From: Nonomuraea gerenzanensis
GTDB lineage: Bacteria; Actinomycetota; Actinomycetes; Streptosporangiales; Streptosporangiaceae
Length of the DNA: 64,000 nucleotides
Direction of reading: 5' to 3'
Assembly: GCF_020215645.1 (NCBI RefSeq)
Contig: NZ_CP084058.1
Span: 11,834,501-11,898,500, forward strand
The position numbers and the translations under genes were made by a program. The notes beneath the pieces were generated by a model. It searched no databases. It saw only the letters and a list, made by a program, of their open reading frames with translations, and was not told where the DNA came from. Of this stretch, positions 41,422-49,879 are shown piece after piece (within the stretch, counting starts at the first letter, position 1; each line of letters starts with the position of its first letter).

Positions 41422-41889
41422 TCAGACGCCCGCCCTGATCGGCACCACGTTGCCGGTCGTGCGGGCGCGCGGCAGCGCGAACCAGGTGGCCTTGCCGACC
41501 AGGTCGGGCTGCGTGACGTAGCGCTGGGGGTGGCAACCGTAGAAACCCTCGGAGAGCCTGGCCACGATGCGCAGGCCGCGCCCGTGCTCGGCGCCGAGGT
41601 CGTGGGGCGCGGGGGCGGGCAGGATCGGGCTGCCGTCCACCACCACGAGCATGATGTCCCTCTCGTCCACATGAAGGACGAGTTCGTAGGGGTCGTCGCC
41701 GTACAGGAACGCATTGGTGATCAATTCGCTCACCATGAGAACGGCGTCGTCAACGAGATCGGAAGAAAGGGAGAGTTCTGACAATTCCGTGCGGATGAGG
41801 GCGCGAACCTGACCGACCGTCCGCGCGTCCGCGCGCAGCGGCCAAGCGTACTGCTTCCGGCTCGGGCGAGTCGATCGCAGCCTGGTCAT
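41422..41889 (-). CDS. RsbW-like ATP-binding protein (anti-sigma kinase type)
   Basis: The protein (155 aa) is a small GHKL ATPase: V-D-D-A-V-L-M-V-S-E-L-I-T-N-A-F-L-Y-G (N-box), L-V-V-V-D-G-S-P (G1-like), G-R-G-L-R-I-V-A-R-L-S (G2). It ends with V-G-K-A-T-W-F-A-L-P. Many actinomycetes have tens of these; they bind sigma-factor antagonists or act in phosphatase/kinase switches. The ATG at 41889 has AGGAAAGAG upstream; the longer open frame is not protein-like at its start. Confidence 0.85.
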   Translation of the reverse strand: MTRLRSTRPSRKQYAWPLRADARTVGQVRALIRTELSELSLSSDLVDDAVLMVSELITNAFLYGDDPYELVLHVDERDIMLVVVDGSPILPAPAPHDLGAEHGRGLRIVARLSEGFYGCHPQRYVTQPDLVGKATWFALPRARTTGNVVPIRAGV

Positions 41890-42078
41890 GGCGTCTCTTT
41901 CCTGTGCTGAGGGGCAGCGGATGCGCCTTTCGCTTAACAAGAGGACCTGCCTATGGTTTGACGTACAACGCTGTCGAAACGTGTACGCACGAGAAGGCCC
42001 TCCGGGTCGAATTTCCGATGAAATATCACTCATTCTTTTAGAGTGATGTCCGTAAATCGGGAAACTGCGCGACCCCGG

Positions 42079-42483
42079 TCAGGGATGGCCCAGGCCGGCG
42101 CCGATCTCCTCGATCAATTCGTCCACCCGCCTGGCCAGCTCCACGTCCAGCGACGTCACGGCGCCCACCGACACCGTCCGCACCAGCAGGACGAGCCCGT
42201 CGGGGCGGTCGTGCAGCTGCGGCTGCCTGCCGTAGGTGATCTTGAGCCGGTCGAGTGCGCCGCGCACCGCGTGCAGGTTCTCCCTGGGCAGCGAGACTGC
42301 GCGGCGCAGCCCCGACCGGTCGCCGCTCCATCGGGGCAGCGTGCGCAGCGCCGCGGCGAGCTCGGCGTCCGTCAGCGGCGTGCTGTGCCTCTTGGGGCCT
42401 GTGACGCCACCGCCGCCGCCGGGCCGCTCGAACAGACCCGTCATGCGGCCGATGGCGTGCAGCAGCCCCCGGTGTTCGCCCAT
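42079..42483 (-). CDS. pterin-4a-carbinolamine dehydratase-like protein, active site lost
   Basis: A 134 aa protein. Residues 35-130 fit the PCD fold: L-T-D-A-E-L-A-A-A-L-R-T-L-P-R-W-S-G-D near 37, R-R-A-V-S-L-P, then V-E-L-A-R-R-V-D-E-L-I-E-E-I at the C-terminus. The usual H-H-P signature of active enzymes is replaced by T-Y-G-R-Q-P-Q-L-H-D-R-P. It is therefore probably a non-catalytic relative with a binding or structural role. It lies downstream of the CoxL-type gene on the same strand. Confidence 0.7.
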   Translation of the reverse strand: MGEHRGLLHAIGRMTGLFERPGGGGGVTGPKRHSTPLTDAELAAALRTLPRWSGDRSGLRRAVSLPRENLHAVRGALDRLKITYGRQPQLHDRPDGLVLLVRTVSVGAVTSLDVELARRVDELIEEIGAGLGHP

Positions 42484-42505
42484 CGTCTCCCCCGATCCCC
42501 CTGGC

Positions 42506-44815
42506 TCAGCCTTCCCGTTCCCAGGCCGCCGGCCTCGACACCTGCAGCAGGGACCACACGGCGGCCGGGGTGAGGGGCACGTCGGTGATCCGGTCGGCGA
42601 TCTCCGGCAGGGCGGCGGCGACCGCGTTGGCGATCGCGGCGGGCGGGCCGATCGTGCCCGCCTCCCCGACGCCCTTCATCCCGCCCGGCGTGACCGGCGA
42701 GGGCGTCTGCAGCAGCACGACCTCGATGTCCGGCACCTCGCGCGTGGTCGGCGGCAGGTAGTCGACGATCGGCTGGCCGTCGTCGGTGTAGACGATCTCC
42801 TCGGTCAGCGCCTGGCCGATCCCCTGCGCCACGCCGCCCATGATCTGGCCCTCGACCACGGCCGGGTTGACCAGCACGCCGGCGTCGTTGACCACCCAGT
42901 AGCCCTCCAGCTCCACCGCGCCCGTCTCCGGATCGACGGCCACGGCCGCCGCGTGCGCCCCGTAGGCGTAGGTGTAGCCGGGCGGGTCGTAGCTGTCGCG
43001 CTCCTCCAGGCCGGGCGCGACGCCCTCGGGCAGGTCCCAGCCGCGCCACGCCGCCGTCGCCAGCTCGCGCAGCGGCACCGCCGCCTGCGGGTCGCCCTTC
43101 ACCCGCACCGCGCCGCCGGCCACCTCCAGGTCGCCGGGCGCCGCCTCCAGCCGGTGCGCGGCCAGGGCCAGCAGCTTGTCACGCAGCTTGCCGGCGGCCC
43201 GCGTGAGCGCGCCGCCGCCGACCACCAGCGAGCGGCTCGCGATCGACCCGATCGACGAGTACGGCGTCACCGCCGTGTCCCCCAGCACCACCCGCACCCG
43301 CTCGATCGGCACCCCGATCCCGTCGGCCGCGAGCTGCGCCAGCGCCGTCTCGATGCCCTGCCCGATCGCGACCACCCCCGCCGAGACCACCACGGACCCG
43401 TCCTGCTCCATCCGCAGGGCCACCGTCTCGTAGCCGCCCGACTCCGCCCCCATGGCCTTGAGGTCCATCGAGGGGCCCAGCCCGGTGGTCTCGACGTGGC
43501 AGGAGTAGCCCACGCCGCGCCTGCGGCCGTCGTCCGCGCGGCCGACCGGCCGCACCATGTCCAGCACCGTGCGCAGGGCGCGCGGGTAGTCGCCCGAGTC
43601 GTAGGTCTGGCCGACCGCCGTCGTGCACGGCAGCTCCTCCGGCCGCAGCATGTTGCGCAGCCGCAGCTCGATCCGGTCGAGGCCGAGCCGGCGCGCCGCC
43701 TCGTCGATCAGCCGTTCCCTGGTCAGGGTGGCCTCGGGCTGGCCGAAGCCGCGGTAGGAGCCGAACGGCGCCGTCGTGGTGACCACGCCGCGCACCCGCA
43801 CGCCGAACTTGCCGAACCGGTACGGCCCCGGCAGCAGCGTGGCCGTGACCGCGAACGTGGAGGCCCCGGTGTTGGCCGGGTGCGCGCCGAGATCGCCGAC
43901 CACGTCCACGTACATGGCCAGGAACCGCCCGTCACCGTCCAGCGCCAGCCGCGCCCGGTGCACGGCCTGCCGCGCCGGCAGCGTCGCGAACAGCCGGTCG
44001 CCCGGCGCCTCCATCCAGCGCACCGGACGGCCCGCGCGCATCGCGGCCAGGCAGGCGAGCGCCTCGTCGGGGTAGACGTGCTCCTTGGCGCCGAACCCGC
44101 CGCCCGTGTCGCGGCTGATCACGCGGACCCGGTCGTGCGGCAGCCCGAAGGTGTCCGCGAGGTGCTCGCGCACGTGGTGCGGCGCCTGCGAGGAGGTGTG
44201 CACGGTCAGCTCGCCGTCGGCGTAGGAGGCCAGCACGCCGCGCGGCTCCAGCGGGTACGGCGAGACCCTGCCCATCCTGAACACCATCTCCACCACGTGC
44301 TCGGCCCCCTCGACGGCGGCCAGGCAGTCCTCGTCCCCCATCCCGAAGTCGGTGATCACATTGCTGCCCAGCTCCGGGTAGAGCGGCTGGGCGGCCATGG
44401 CCCGCTCGGCGCCGACGGTCGCGGGCAGCTCGTCGAGGTCCAGGTCGAGCAGGTCGGCGGCGTCCCTGGCGGCCTCCGGCGTACGGGCGACGACCAGGGC
44501 GAGCGGCTGGCCCGCGTACCGGATGGTGTCGTCCAGCACCGGGTAGGAGGTGAGGCGCTGGCCCGGCAGCACGTTCACACAGGGCAGGCTGAGCCCGGCC
44601 GCGTCGGCGGGGGTGATGACGTCCACCACCCCTTCGACGGCCCAGACGGCCTTGGCGTCACAGCCGAGCAGCCGGCCGTGGGCGATGGGGCTGCGGACGA
44701 CGTGGGCGTGCAGCGTGCCCGGCAGGCGCACGTTGCTCACGTACCTGCCCTTGCCGGTCAGCAGTCTGGCGTCTTCCCTGCGTGGCGTCCGTGCGCCGAC
44801 ATAAGGATCTCCCAT
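42506..44815 (-). CDS. CoxL-type molybdopterin-binding oxidoreductase subunit
   Basis: A 769 aa xanthine-dehydrogenase-family large subunit. The N-terminal ALD_Xan_dh_C2-like domain starts R-R-E-D-A-R-L-L-T-G-K-G-R-Y. Further on are D-T-G-G-G-F-G-A-K (about 201-209), S-Y-R-G-F-G-Q-P-E-A in the Mo-pocket loop and G-E-A-G-T-I-G-P-P-A-A-I-A-N-A near the C-terminus, with the active-site Glu in G-E-A. The loop is S-Y-R-G-F-G and not C-S-F-R, so it is a form II type and not a true CO dehydrogenase. No small (FeS) or medium (FAD) subunit gene is adjacent. Confidence 0.85.
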   Translation of the reverse strand: MGDPYVGARTPRREDARLLTGKGRYVSNVRLPGTLHAHVVRSPIAHGRLLGCDAKAVWAVEGVVDVITPADAAGLSLPCVNVLPGQRLTSYPVLDDTIRYAGQPLALVVARTPEAARDAADLLDLDLDELPATVGAERAMAAQPLYPELGSNVITDFGMGDEDCLAAVEGAEHVVEMVFRMGRVSPYPLEPRGVLASYADGELTVHTSSQAPHHVREHLADTFGLPHDRVRVISRDTGGGFGAKEHVYPDEALACLAAMRAGRPVRWMEAPGDRLFATLPARQAVHRARLALDGDGRFLAMYVDVVGDLGAHPANTGASTFAVTATLLPGPYRFGKFGVRVRGVVTTTAPFGSYRGFGQPEATLTRERLIDEAARRLGLDRIELRLRNMLRPEELPCTTAVGQTYDSGDYPRALRTVLDMVRPVGRADDGRRRGVGYSCHVETTGLGPSMDLKAMGAESGGYETVALRMEQDGSVVVSAGVVAIGQGIETALAQLAADGIGVPIERVRVVLGDTAVTPYSSIGSIASRSLVVGGGALTRAAGKLRDKLLALAAHRLEAAPGDLEVAGGAVRVKGDPQAAVPLRELATAAWRGWDLPEGVAPGLEERDSYDPPGYTYAYGAHAAAVAVDPETGAVELEGYWVVNDAGVLVNPAVVEGQIMGGVAQGIGQALTEEIVYTDDGQPIVDYLPPTTREVPDIEVVLLQTPSPVTPGGMKGVGEAGTIGPPAAIANAVAAALPEIADRITDVPLTPAAVWSLLQVSRPAAWEREG

Positions 44816-44890
44816 GGCCCTGATTGTGAGCTTCGTATGCCGGGCGGTCTATACGATCCGGCGAGAAGGAGCACGTCAGCGGGGGTACAG

Positions 44891-45364
44891 ATGCAAACGT
44901 TCCTGCCATATCCCGACTTCGCGGCGACAGCGGCGGTCCTCGACCCGCTGCGCCTGGGCAAGCAGCGCGTCGAGACCCTCCAGGTCCTGCGCGCCCTCAC
45001 CGTCCCGAACTACGGCTGGCGGCACCACCCGGTCGTCAAGATGTGGACCGGGTACGAGGAGGCGCTCGTGCGGTACGGGCTGGAGATGTGCCGCCACTGG
45101 TGCTCCCTGGGGCGGGCCGACACCTGCGCCGGCACGATGACGGCCGAGCTGACCCAGCTCCGCGGCACGCCCGACATCCGGGTGCAGAACGAGCTGGCGG
45201 CGGCCGGCGAGCTGCCGCCGTGGCTCGGCGACGAGCGCCTGCACCTCAGCCACCGCTCGGCCCTGCTGCGCAAGGACCCGGGCTTCTACCGGCCCGTCTT
45301 CGGGGACGAGGAGCCGGACGACCTCGACTACGTCTGGCCCAGGTCCGACCGCCTGCCCGCCTGA
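44891..45364 (+). CDS. MSMEG_6728-family protein (pyrimidine dimer glycosylase-like)
   Basis: A 157 aa protein with the pattern M-Q-T-F-L-P-Y-P-D-F near the N-terminus, L-D-P-L-R-L-G-K-Q-R-V-E-T-L-Q-V-L-R-A-L (18-37), G-W-R-H-H-P-V-V-K-M-W (about 43-53) and H-L-S-H-R-S-A-L-L-R-K-D-P. This is the MSMEG_6728 family, which I recall as related to pyrimidine dimer DNA glycosylase. The R-L-x-x-Q and H-H-P residues resemble that group. Function here not proven. The ATG at 44891 has a weak ribosome site. Confidence 0.82.
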   Translation: MQTFLPYPDFAATAAVLDPLRLGKQRVETLQVLRALTVPNYGWRHHPVVKMWTGYEEALVRYGLEMCRHWCSLGRADTCAGTMTAELTQLRGTPDIRVQNELAAAGELPPWLGDERLHLSHRSALLRKDPGFYRPVFGDEEPDDLDYVWPRSDRLPA

Positions 45365-45372
45365 GAGCCGGG

Positions 45373-46833
45373 TCAGACGACCTCGAACGCGGCCATCATG
45401 GCCATGTCCTCGTGCTCCAGGTTGTGACAGTGCAGCACGTACCGTCCCCGGTAGTCGGTGAACCGGGTGACGATCTCGACGGTCTGGGCGTCGCGCAGCT
45501 CCACGGTGTCCTTCCACTCCGGCGCCCCCTGCCGCCGCTCGCCGTTGACCGACAGCACCTGGAACTGGTCGAGATGCAGATGCACCGGATGCGCCACGTC
45601 GCTGGTCAGCCGCCAGACCTCGATGTCGCCCAGTTTCGGCCTGGCCTCCATGCGGGCGGCGTCGAACGGCCGGCCGTTGATCAGCCACCCCGTGCCCCCG
45701 TGCATGCTCCCGCTGCTGAACGCGAAGTCCCGCGTCACCGTCGCCCTGGCGGGATCGAGCGGCTCCACGGTGGACAGCCGCGCCGGCACCGCGGAGTCGT
45801 CCGCCTCGTCCCGGTCGACCGCGAAGCGCATCACCCGCGCCTGCGCCCCCTCCCCCGCCAGGTTCCGCAGCTCCACGTGCTGCCCCACCCGGTACGCCGA
45901 GAAGTCCACGACCACGTCGGCCCGCTCCCCCGGCGCCAGCCTGATCTGCCGCACCGTCCTCGGCGCGGCCAGCAGCCCCCCGTCGCTGCCGATCTGCACC
46001 ATCGCACCCCCGGTGGACAGCTCGTACGCCCGCGCGTTCGAGGCGTTGCACAGCCGCAGCCGGTACCGCGCCCTGGCCACCCGCAGCTCCGGCCACGGCG
46101 CCCCGTTGACCAGGATCACGTCGCCGAGCACCCCGCCCATGTACGCCTCCCGCACCCCCGGCCGCCCCTCCAGCGCCGGGTACAGCAGGGTGCCGTCGGC
46201 CGCGAAGGACCGGTCGCAGATCAGCAGCGGCAGGTCCCGCTCCCCCGACGGCAGCGGCAGCGCCTCCTCCTCCGCGTCCCCGACCAGGAACATCCCGGCC
46301 AGCCCGCGCCAGACCTGCGGCCCGGTGTAGTCCATGCGATGGTCGTGGTACCAGAGCGTGGCGGCCCGCTGCTCCAGCGGGAACACGTACTCGCGCGTCG
46401 CGCCGGGCGCCACCAGGTCCGTCGGGAAGCCGTCCGACTCCGGCGGGGTGTGCCCGCCGTGCAGGTGCAGGACGGTCGGCTCGCCGAGCTGGTTGATCAG
46501 CTTGACGGCCGTGCGCCGCCCGCTGCGCGCCCTGATCGTGGGGCCGGGGAACGTGCCGCCGTACCCCCAGACGGGGGTGCGCAGGCCGGGCAGCAGCTCG
46601 GCCTGCGCTGCCCGCTCGGTCAGCTCGTAGTAGTCCACCTCGCCCGTGCTGCGGACCGGCCTGGCCACCTCGGGGATCGGCAGCGGCACCGCGTACGGCT
46701 GGGGCAGCGGTGCCGCGCTGGCCAGGAGCTGCGGCTGCGGGGTGCCGGCGAGCAGCGAGCACCCCTGGGCCCCGGCGGCGGCGACCGCCCCGAGCCCGAG
46801 CAGCCGCAGCACCTCGCGCCGGGTCGGGCTCAT
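45373..46833 (-). CDS. multicopper oxidase, Tat-exported
   Basis: A 486 aa protein. A Tat signal starts R-R-E-V-L-R-L-L-G and includes A-Q-G-C-S. Three cupredoxin domains carry four copper motifs: H-L-H-G-G-H (T2/T3), W-Y-H-D-H-R-M (T3), H-P-V-H-L-H-L-D-Q-F (T1/T2/T3) and H-C-H-N-L-E-H-E-D-M-A-M-M (Cys-His T1). It resembles bilirubin-oxidase/CotA-like or CueO-like enzymes. It is coupled by a 4 bp overlap to the upstream four-helix membrane protein. Confidence 0.92.
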   Translation of the reverse strand: MSPTRREVLRLLGLGAVAAAGAQGCSLLAGTPQPQLLASAAPLPQPYAVPLPIPEVARPVRSTGEVDYYELTERAAQAELLPGLRTPVWGYGGTFPGPTIRARSGRRTAVKLINQLGEPTVLHLHGGHTPPESDGFPTDLVAPGATREYVFPLEQRAATLWYHDHRMDYTGPQVWRGLAGMFLVGDAEEEALPLPSGERDLPLLICDRSFAADGTLLYPALEGRPGVREAYMGGVLGDVILVNGAPWPELRVARARYRLRLCNASNARAYELSTGGAMVQIGSDGGLLAAPRTVRQIRLAPGERADVVVDFSAYRVGQHVELRNLAGEGAQARVMRFAVDRDEADDSAVPARLSTVEPLDPARATVTRDFAFSSGSMHGGTGWLINGRPFDAARMEARPKLGDIEVWRLTSDVAHPVHLHLDQFQVLSVNGERRQGAPEWKDTVELRDAQTVEIVTRFTDYRGRYVLHCHNLEHEDMAMMAAFEVV

Positions 46834-47228
46834 GCCCGTCCCGGCCGGGCCATGACGCGCAGGAGCTGGACCACCCCGCCGCCGAACAGCAACACCCCGA
46901 GCGGCAGGTGAACGGTCTTCACGTGCGCGACGCCGAGCACCGCCGCCACGACGGTGAACACCAGCAGCCCCGCGGCCGGCCCGATGAACCTGGCGGGCCC
47001 GCCGCCCGGCCGCCAGACCAGGATCGCGGCGACGAGGTGGAGCAGCCCGATGACGAGCAGGGCCATGGCCGAGGCCGCGTGCAGCGCCCGCCCGCCCGGC
47101 GAGGACAGCAGCATGCCCGCCGTGATCGCCTGGAACAGCAGCGCGACCACGTGCAGGACGGCCACGGCCTTGAGCGTCTGGATGGGCCAGGCCGCCGGGC
47201 GGGCGGCCGTGGTGGGGGTAGCGGTCAT
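46830..47228 (-). CDS. small four-helix membrane protein coupled to the multicopper oxidase
   Basis: A 132 aa protein with four predicted membrane helices (about 20-40, 52-70, 80-98, 104-122). His residues are spaced within the membrane (V-L-H-V, A-L-H-A, L-L-H-L, V-A-H-V, V-H-L-P-L-G), as in small b-type cytochromes; haem binding is possible but not shown. No family recognised. SD AGGAG precedes the start. Translational coupling to the multicopper oxidase suggests they act together, for example in electron supply or copper handling. Confidence 0.65.
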   Translation of the reverse strand: MTATPTTAARPAAWPIQTLKAVAVLHVVALLFQAITAGMLLSSPGGRALHAASAMALLVIGLLHLVAAILVWRPGGGPARFIGPAAGLLVFTVVAAVLGVAHVKTVHLPLGVLLFGGGVVQLLRVMARPGRA

Positions 47229-47422
47229 GATCGGCTCCTGGGACGGGTTCTCTCCATGGCCGCCATCGTGGTCCGCGGCCCGGCCCCCGGTCGTCGTGCG
47301 GCGGTCGAATCCTGCCGCTACGACAGGGGACGCAGCATCGGCACCTCTACTACGCCGGGAGTAGTAGCGGCGTCCGCCTCAGCGCCGACGACCGCCGCCG
47401 GACCAGGCTCTAATGTGCAGGA

Positions 47423-48574
47423 ATGAGCTTCGTGCCCGGTTGGCGCTCCTTCGCCCTGGACGGCGTCCTCGCCGCCGTGGTGGCCGCCCTGCTCTCGCTC
47501 ACCGTGCTGGCGACCCCCGCCGCAGGCGTCCTGGACCTGGTCGCGGTGCTCATCGCCGCGGCCTCGCTGGTGCTCTGGCGCCGGGCGCCCCTGGTGTCGC
47601 TGCCGATCAGCACGGCCTGCATGCTCGTCTACGCGGTGCACGCCCAGCCGGGGCCGCCCGCAGCCTTCCCCGTGCTGGTGTCGGTGTACGGCGCGGCCAG
47701 GGCCGGGCATCGCCTGCTCCCGGCGCTGGCCGGGCTGGTGTTCCTGGGCTCGAGCCTGGCGGCCGGGTTGAGCGGCGCGACCGGCGCGGACCAGGAGCAG
47801 CAGGTCTTCCAGGGCACGACGCTGCTGCTCGGCTGGTTCCTGGCCGCCGGGGTGGCGGGGACGGTGAGCATGCACCGGCAGGCGTACCTGGAGCAGGCCG
47901 AGCAGCGGGCCGCCGAGGCCGAGCGCACCCGCGAGGAGGTCGCCCGCCGCCGGGCCGGCGAGGAGCGGCTACGCATCGCCCGGGAGCTGCACGACTCGCT
48001 CACCCACAGCATCTCGGTGATCAAGGTGCAGGCGGGGGTGGCGGTGCACCTGGCGCGCAAGCGCGGCGAGGAGGTGCCCGCCTCGCTGCTGGCCATCCAG
48101 GAGGCGAGCGGCGATGCCATGCGCGAGCTGCGCACCACGCTGGAGCTGCTGCGCGACACCGGCGACGAGGGCGGCGCGGCCGGTCCCAGCGGCCTGGACA
48201 GGCTCGGCGACCTGGTGGAGCGGGCCCGCTCGACCGGGCTGCCCGCCACGGTGACCGTCTCCGGCACGCGCAGGGAGCTGCCTGCCGAGGTGGACAGGGC
48301 CGCGTACCGGATCGTGCAGGAGGCGCTGACCAACGTCTCCAGGCACGCGGGCGCGGCTGCCGCGACCGTGCGCATCGACTACGGCGGGCAGGAGCTGGTC
48401 GTGCAGGTGGACGACGACGGCGCGGCCACCAGGGCCGCCCCGCCCGTGCCCGGCGTGGGCCTGCTCGGCATGCGCGAGCGCGTCACCGCGCTCGGCGGCC
48501 GGTTGCTGGCCGAGCCCCGCGCCGAGGGCGGCTTCACCGTACGCGCCGAGCTTCCCCTTGGAGGACCCTCATGA
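47423..48574 (+). CDS. sensor histidine kinase (NarL-type two-component system)
   Basis: A 383 aa protein. Four or five membrane helices cover residues 10-150. A coiled segment follows, then the HisKA_3 domain with His190 in A-R-E-L-H-D-S-L-T-H-S-I-S and the HATPase domain (V-Q-E-A-L-T-N-V-S-R-H-A-G, V-D-D-D-G, G-V-G-L-L-G-M-R-E-R). It has no large extracellular sensor, so the signal is probably in the membrane. Its stop overlaps the ATG of the response regulator. Confidence 0.92.
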   Translation: MSFVPGWRSFALDGVLAAVVAALLSLTVLATPAAGVLDLVAVLIAAASLVLWRRAPLVSLPISTACMLVYAVHAQPGPPAAFPVLVSVYGAARAGHRLLPALAGLVFLGSSLAAGLSGATGADQEQQVFQGTTLLLGWFLAAGVAGTVSMHRQAYLEQAEQRAAEAERTREEVARRRAGEERLRIARELHDSLTHSISVIKVQAGVAVHLARKRGEEVPASLLAIQEASGDAMRELRTTLELLRDTGDEGGAAGPSGLDRLGDLVERARSTGLPATVTVSGTRRELPAEVDRAAYRIVQEALTNVSRHAGAAAATVRIDYGGQELVVQVDDDGAATRAAPPVPGVGLLGMRERVTALGGRLLAEPRAEGGFTVRAELPLGGPS

Positions 48575-49233
48575 TCCGCGTCCTGCTGGTGGACGACCAG
48601 GCACTCATCCGCGGCGGCTTCCGCGCCCTGCTGGAGGCCGAGGACGACATCGAGGTGGTGGCGGAGGCGGCGAACGGGGAGCAGGCCGTCGCCCTCGCCC
48701 TGGCGCACCTGCCCGACGTGGCCCTGGTCGACGTCCAGATGCCCGTGATGGACGGCATCGAGGCGACCCGCCGCATCGCCGCCGACGACCGGCTGAGCGG
48801 CGTGCACGTGGTGATCCTGACCAACTACGGCCTCGACGAGTACGTCTTCAACGCGCTCAGGGCGGGCGCCGGCGGCTTCCTGGTCAAGGACACCGAGCCC
48901 GCGGACCTGCTGCAGGGCGTCAGGGTGGCGGCCAGGGGCGACGCGCTGCTGTCACCCGCGATCACCCGCCGCCTGATCGGCGAGTACGTGGCCCGCCGCC
49001 CCGAGCCCGAGCCCGAGGGCCTGGACGTGCTCACCAACCGCGAGCGCGAGGTGACCGCCCTGGTGGCCCGCGGCCTGTCCAACGACGAGATCGCCGCGCA
49101 CATGGTGATCAGCCCGATGACGGCCAAGACGCACGTCAGCAGGGCGATGACCAAGCTGCGGGCCCGCGACCGCGCCCAGCTCGTGGTCTTCGCCTACGAG
49201 TCGGGCCTCGTCGTGCCACGGGCGGGCCGTTGA
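48571..49233 (+). CDS. LuxR/NarL-family response regulator
   Basis: A 220 aa protein. The receiver has acidic D8-D9, phospho-Asp54 (V-A-L-V-D-V-Q-M-P) and K-D-T near 108. The LuxR helix-turn-helix is L-T-N-R-E-R-E-V-T-A-L-V-A-R-G-L-S-N-D-E, with V-S-R-A-M-T-K-L. It is coupled to the sensor kinase by a 4 bp overlap (ATGA), so the two form one module. The target genes may include the divergent oxidase pair upstream; that is an inference. Confidence 0.92.
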   Translation: MIRVLLVDDQALIRGGFRALLEAEDDIEVVAEAANGEQAVALALAHLPDVALVDVQMPVMDGIEATRRIAADDRLSGVHVVILTNYGLDEYVFNALRAGAGGFLVKDTEPADLLQGVRVAARGDALLSPAITRRLIGEYVARRPEPEPEGLDVLTNREREVTALVARGLSNDEIAAHMVISPMTAKTHVSRAMTKLRARDRAQLVVFAYESGLVVPRAGR

Positions 49234-49278
49234 CCGTGCTGGAACGGGCGCGTGGTGAAATGGCCTCGGGAGGGGTAC

Positions 49279-49878
49279 ATGAGCATCATTTCGCGCGGTT
49301 TCCGCGGGAGACGCAGAGACGACGGCGGCCGGGTGCCGCCGGGGCAGTACCTGGCCGACGACTTCCCTGTGCTGTCGGCGGGCCCGACGCCGCGGGTCCC
49401 GCTCGACCGGTGGGAGTTCGCCATCGACACCGAGGCGGAGCAGACGCACCGGTGGTCGTGGGAGGAGTTCATGGCGCTGCCCGCCGAGACTCCCACGGTC
49501 GACATCCACTGCGTCACCAAGTGGTCGAAGCTGGACACCACGTGGGAGGGCGTCTCGCTCGACGTGCTCTTCGAGGACGTGGAGACCGCCGCCGAGTACG
49601 CGCTCGTCTACTCCTACGGCGGTTACACCACGAACCTGCCGCTGGAGGACCTCCTGGACGGCAAGGCGTGGATCGTGCACCGCTTCGACGGCGAGGAGCT
49701 GGAGCCGCGCCACGGTGGCCCGGCCCGGCTGATCGTGCCGCACCTGTACTTCTGGAAGTCGGCCAAGTGGGTGCGCGGCATCAGGTTGCTGAACGAGGAC
49801 TGGCCGGGCTTCTGGGAGACCGCCGGCTACCACAACTACGGCGACCCGTGGCGCGAGCAGCGCTACGAGGGCGACTGA
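49279..49878 (+). CDS. sulfite oxidase-like molybdopterin oxidoreductase
   Basis: A 199 aa protein of the sulfite oxidase/MsrP fold. It has L-D-R-W-E-F-A-I-D, T-V-D-I-H-C-V-T-K-W-S-K-L-D (Cys in V-D-I-H-C-V is the Mo ligand), a W-E-G-V-S-L-D-V-L-F segment and R-L-I-V-P-H-L-Y-F-W-K-S-A-K-W-V-R-G. The protein is short and lacks a Tat signal, so it is probably cytoplasmic. It is first of three genes with the reductase and DUF6510. The ATG at 49279 is chosen because GGAGGGG precedes it; the open frame upstream begins with a short, uninformative stretch. Confidence 0.85.
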   Translation: MSIISRGFRGRRRDDGGRVPPGQYLADDFPVLSAGPTPRVPLDRWEFAIDTEAEQTHRWSWEEFMALPAETPTVDIHCVTKWSKLDTTWEGVSLDVLFEDVETAAEYALVYSYGGYTTNLPLEDLLDGKAWIVHRFDGEELEPRHGGPARLIVPHLYFWKSAKWVRGIRLLNEDWPGFWETAGYHNYGDPWREQRYEGD

Positions 49879-49879
49879 G

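Noticed and set aside
42506..44815. Carbon monoxide dehydrogenase large subunit
   Set aside because: The Mo-pocket loop is S-Y-R-G-F-G and not the C-S-F-R of form I enzymes, and partner subunits are missing.
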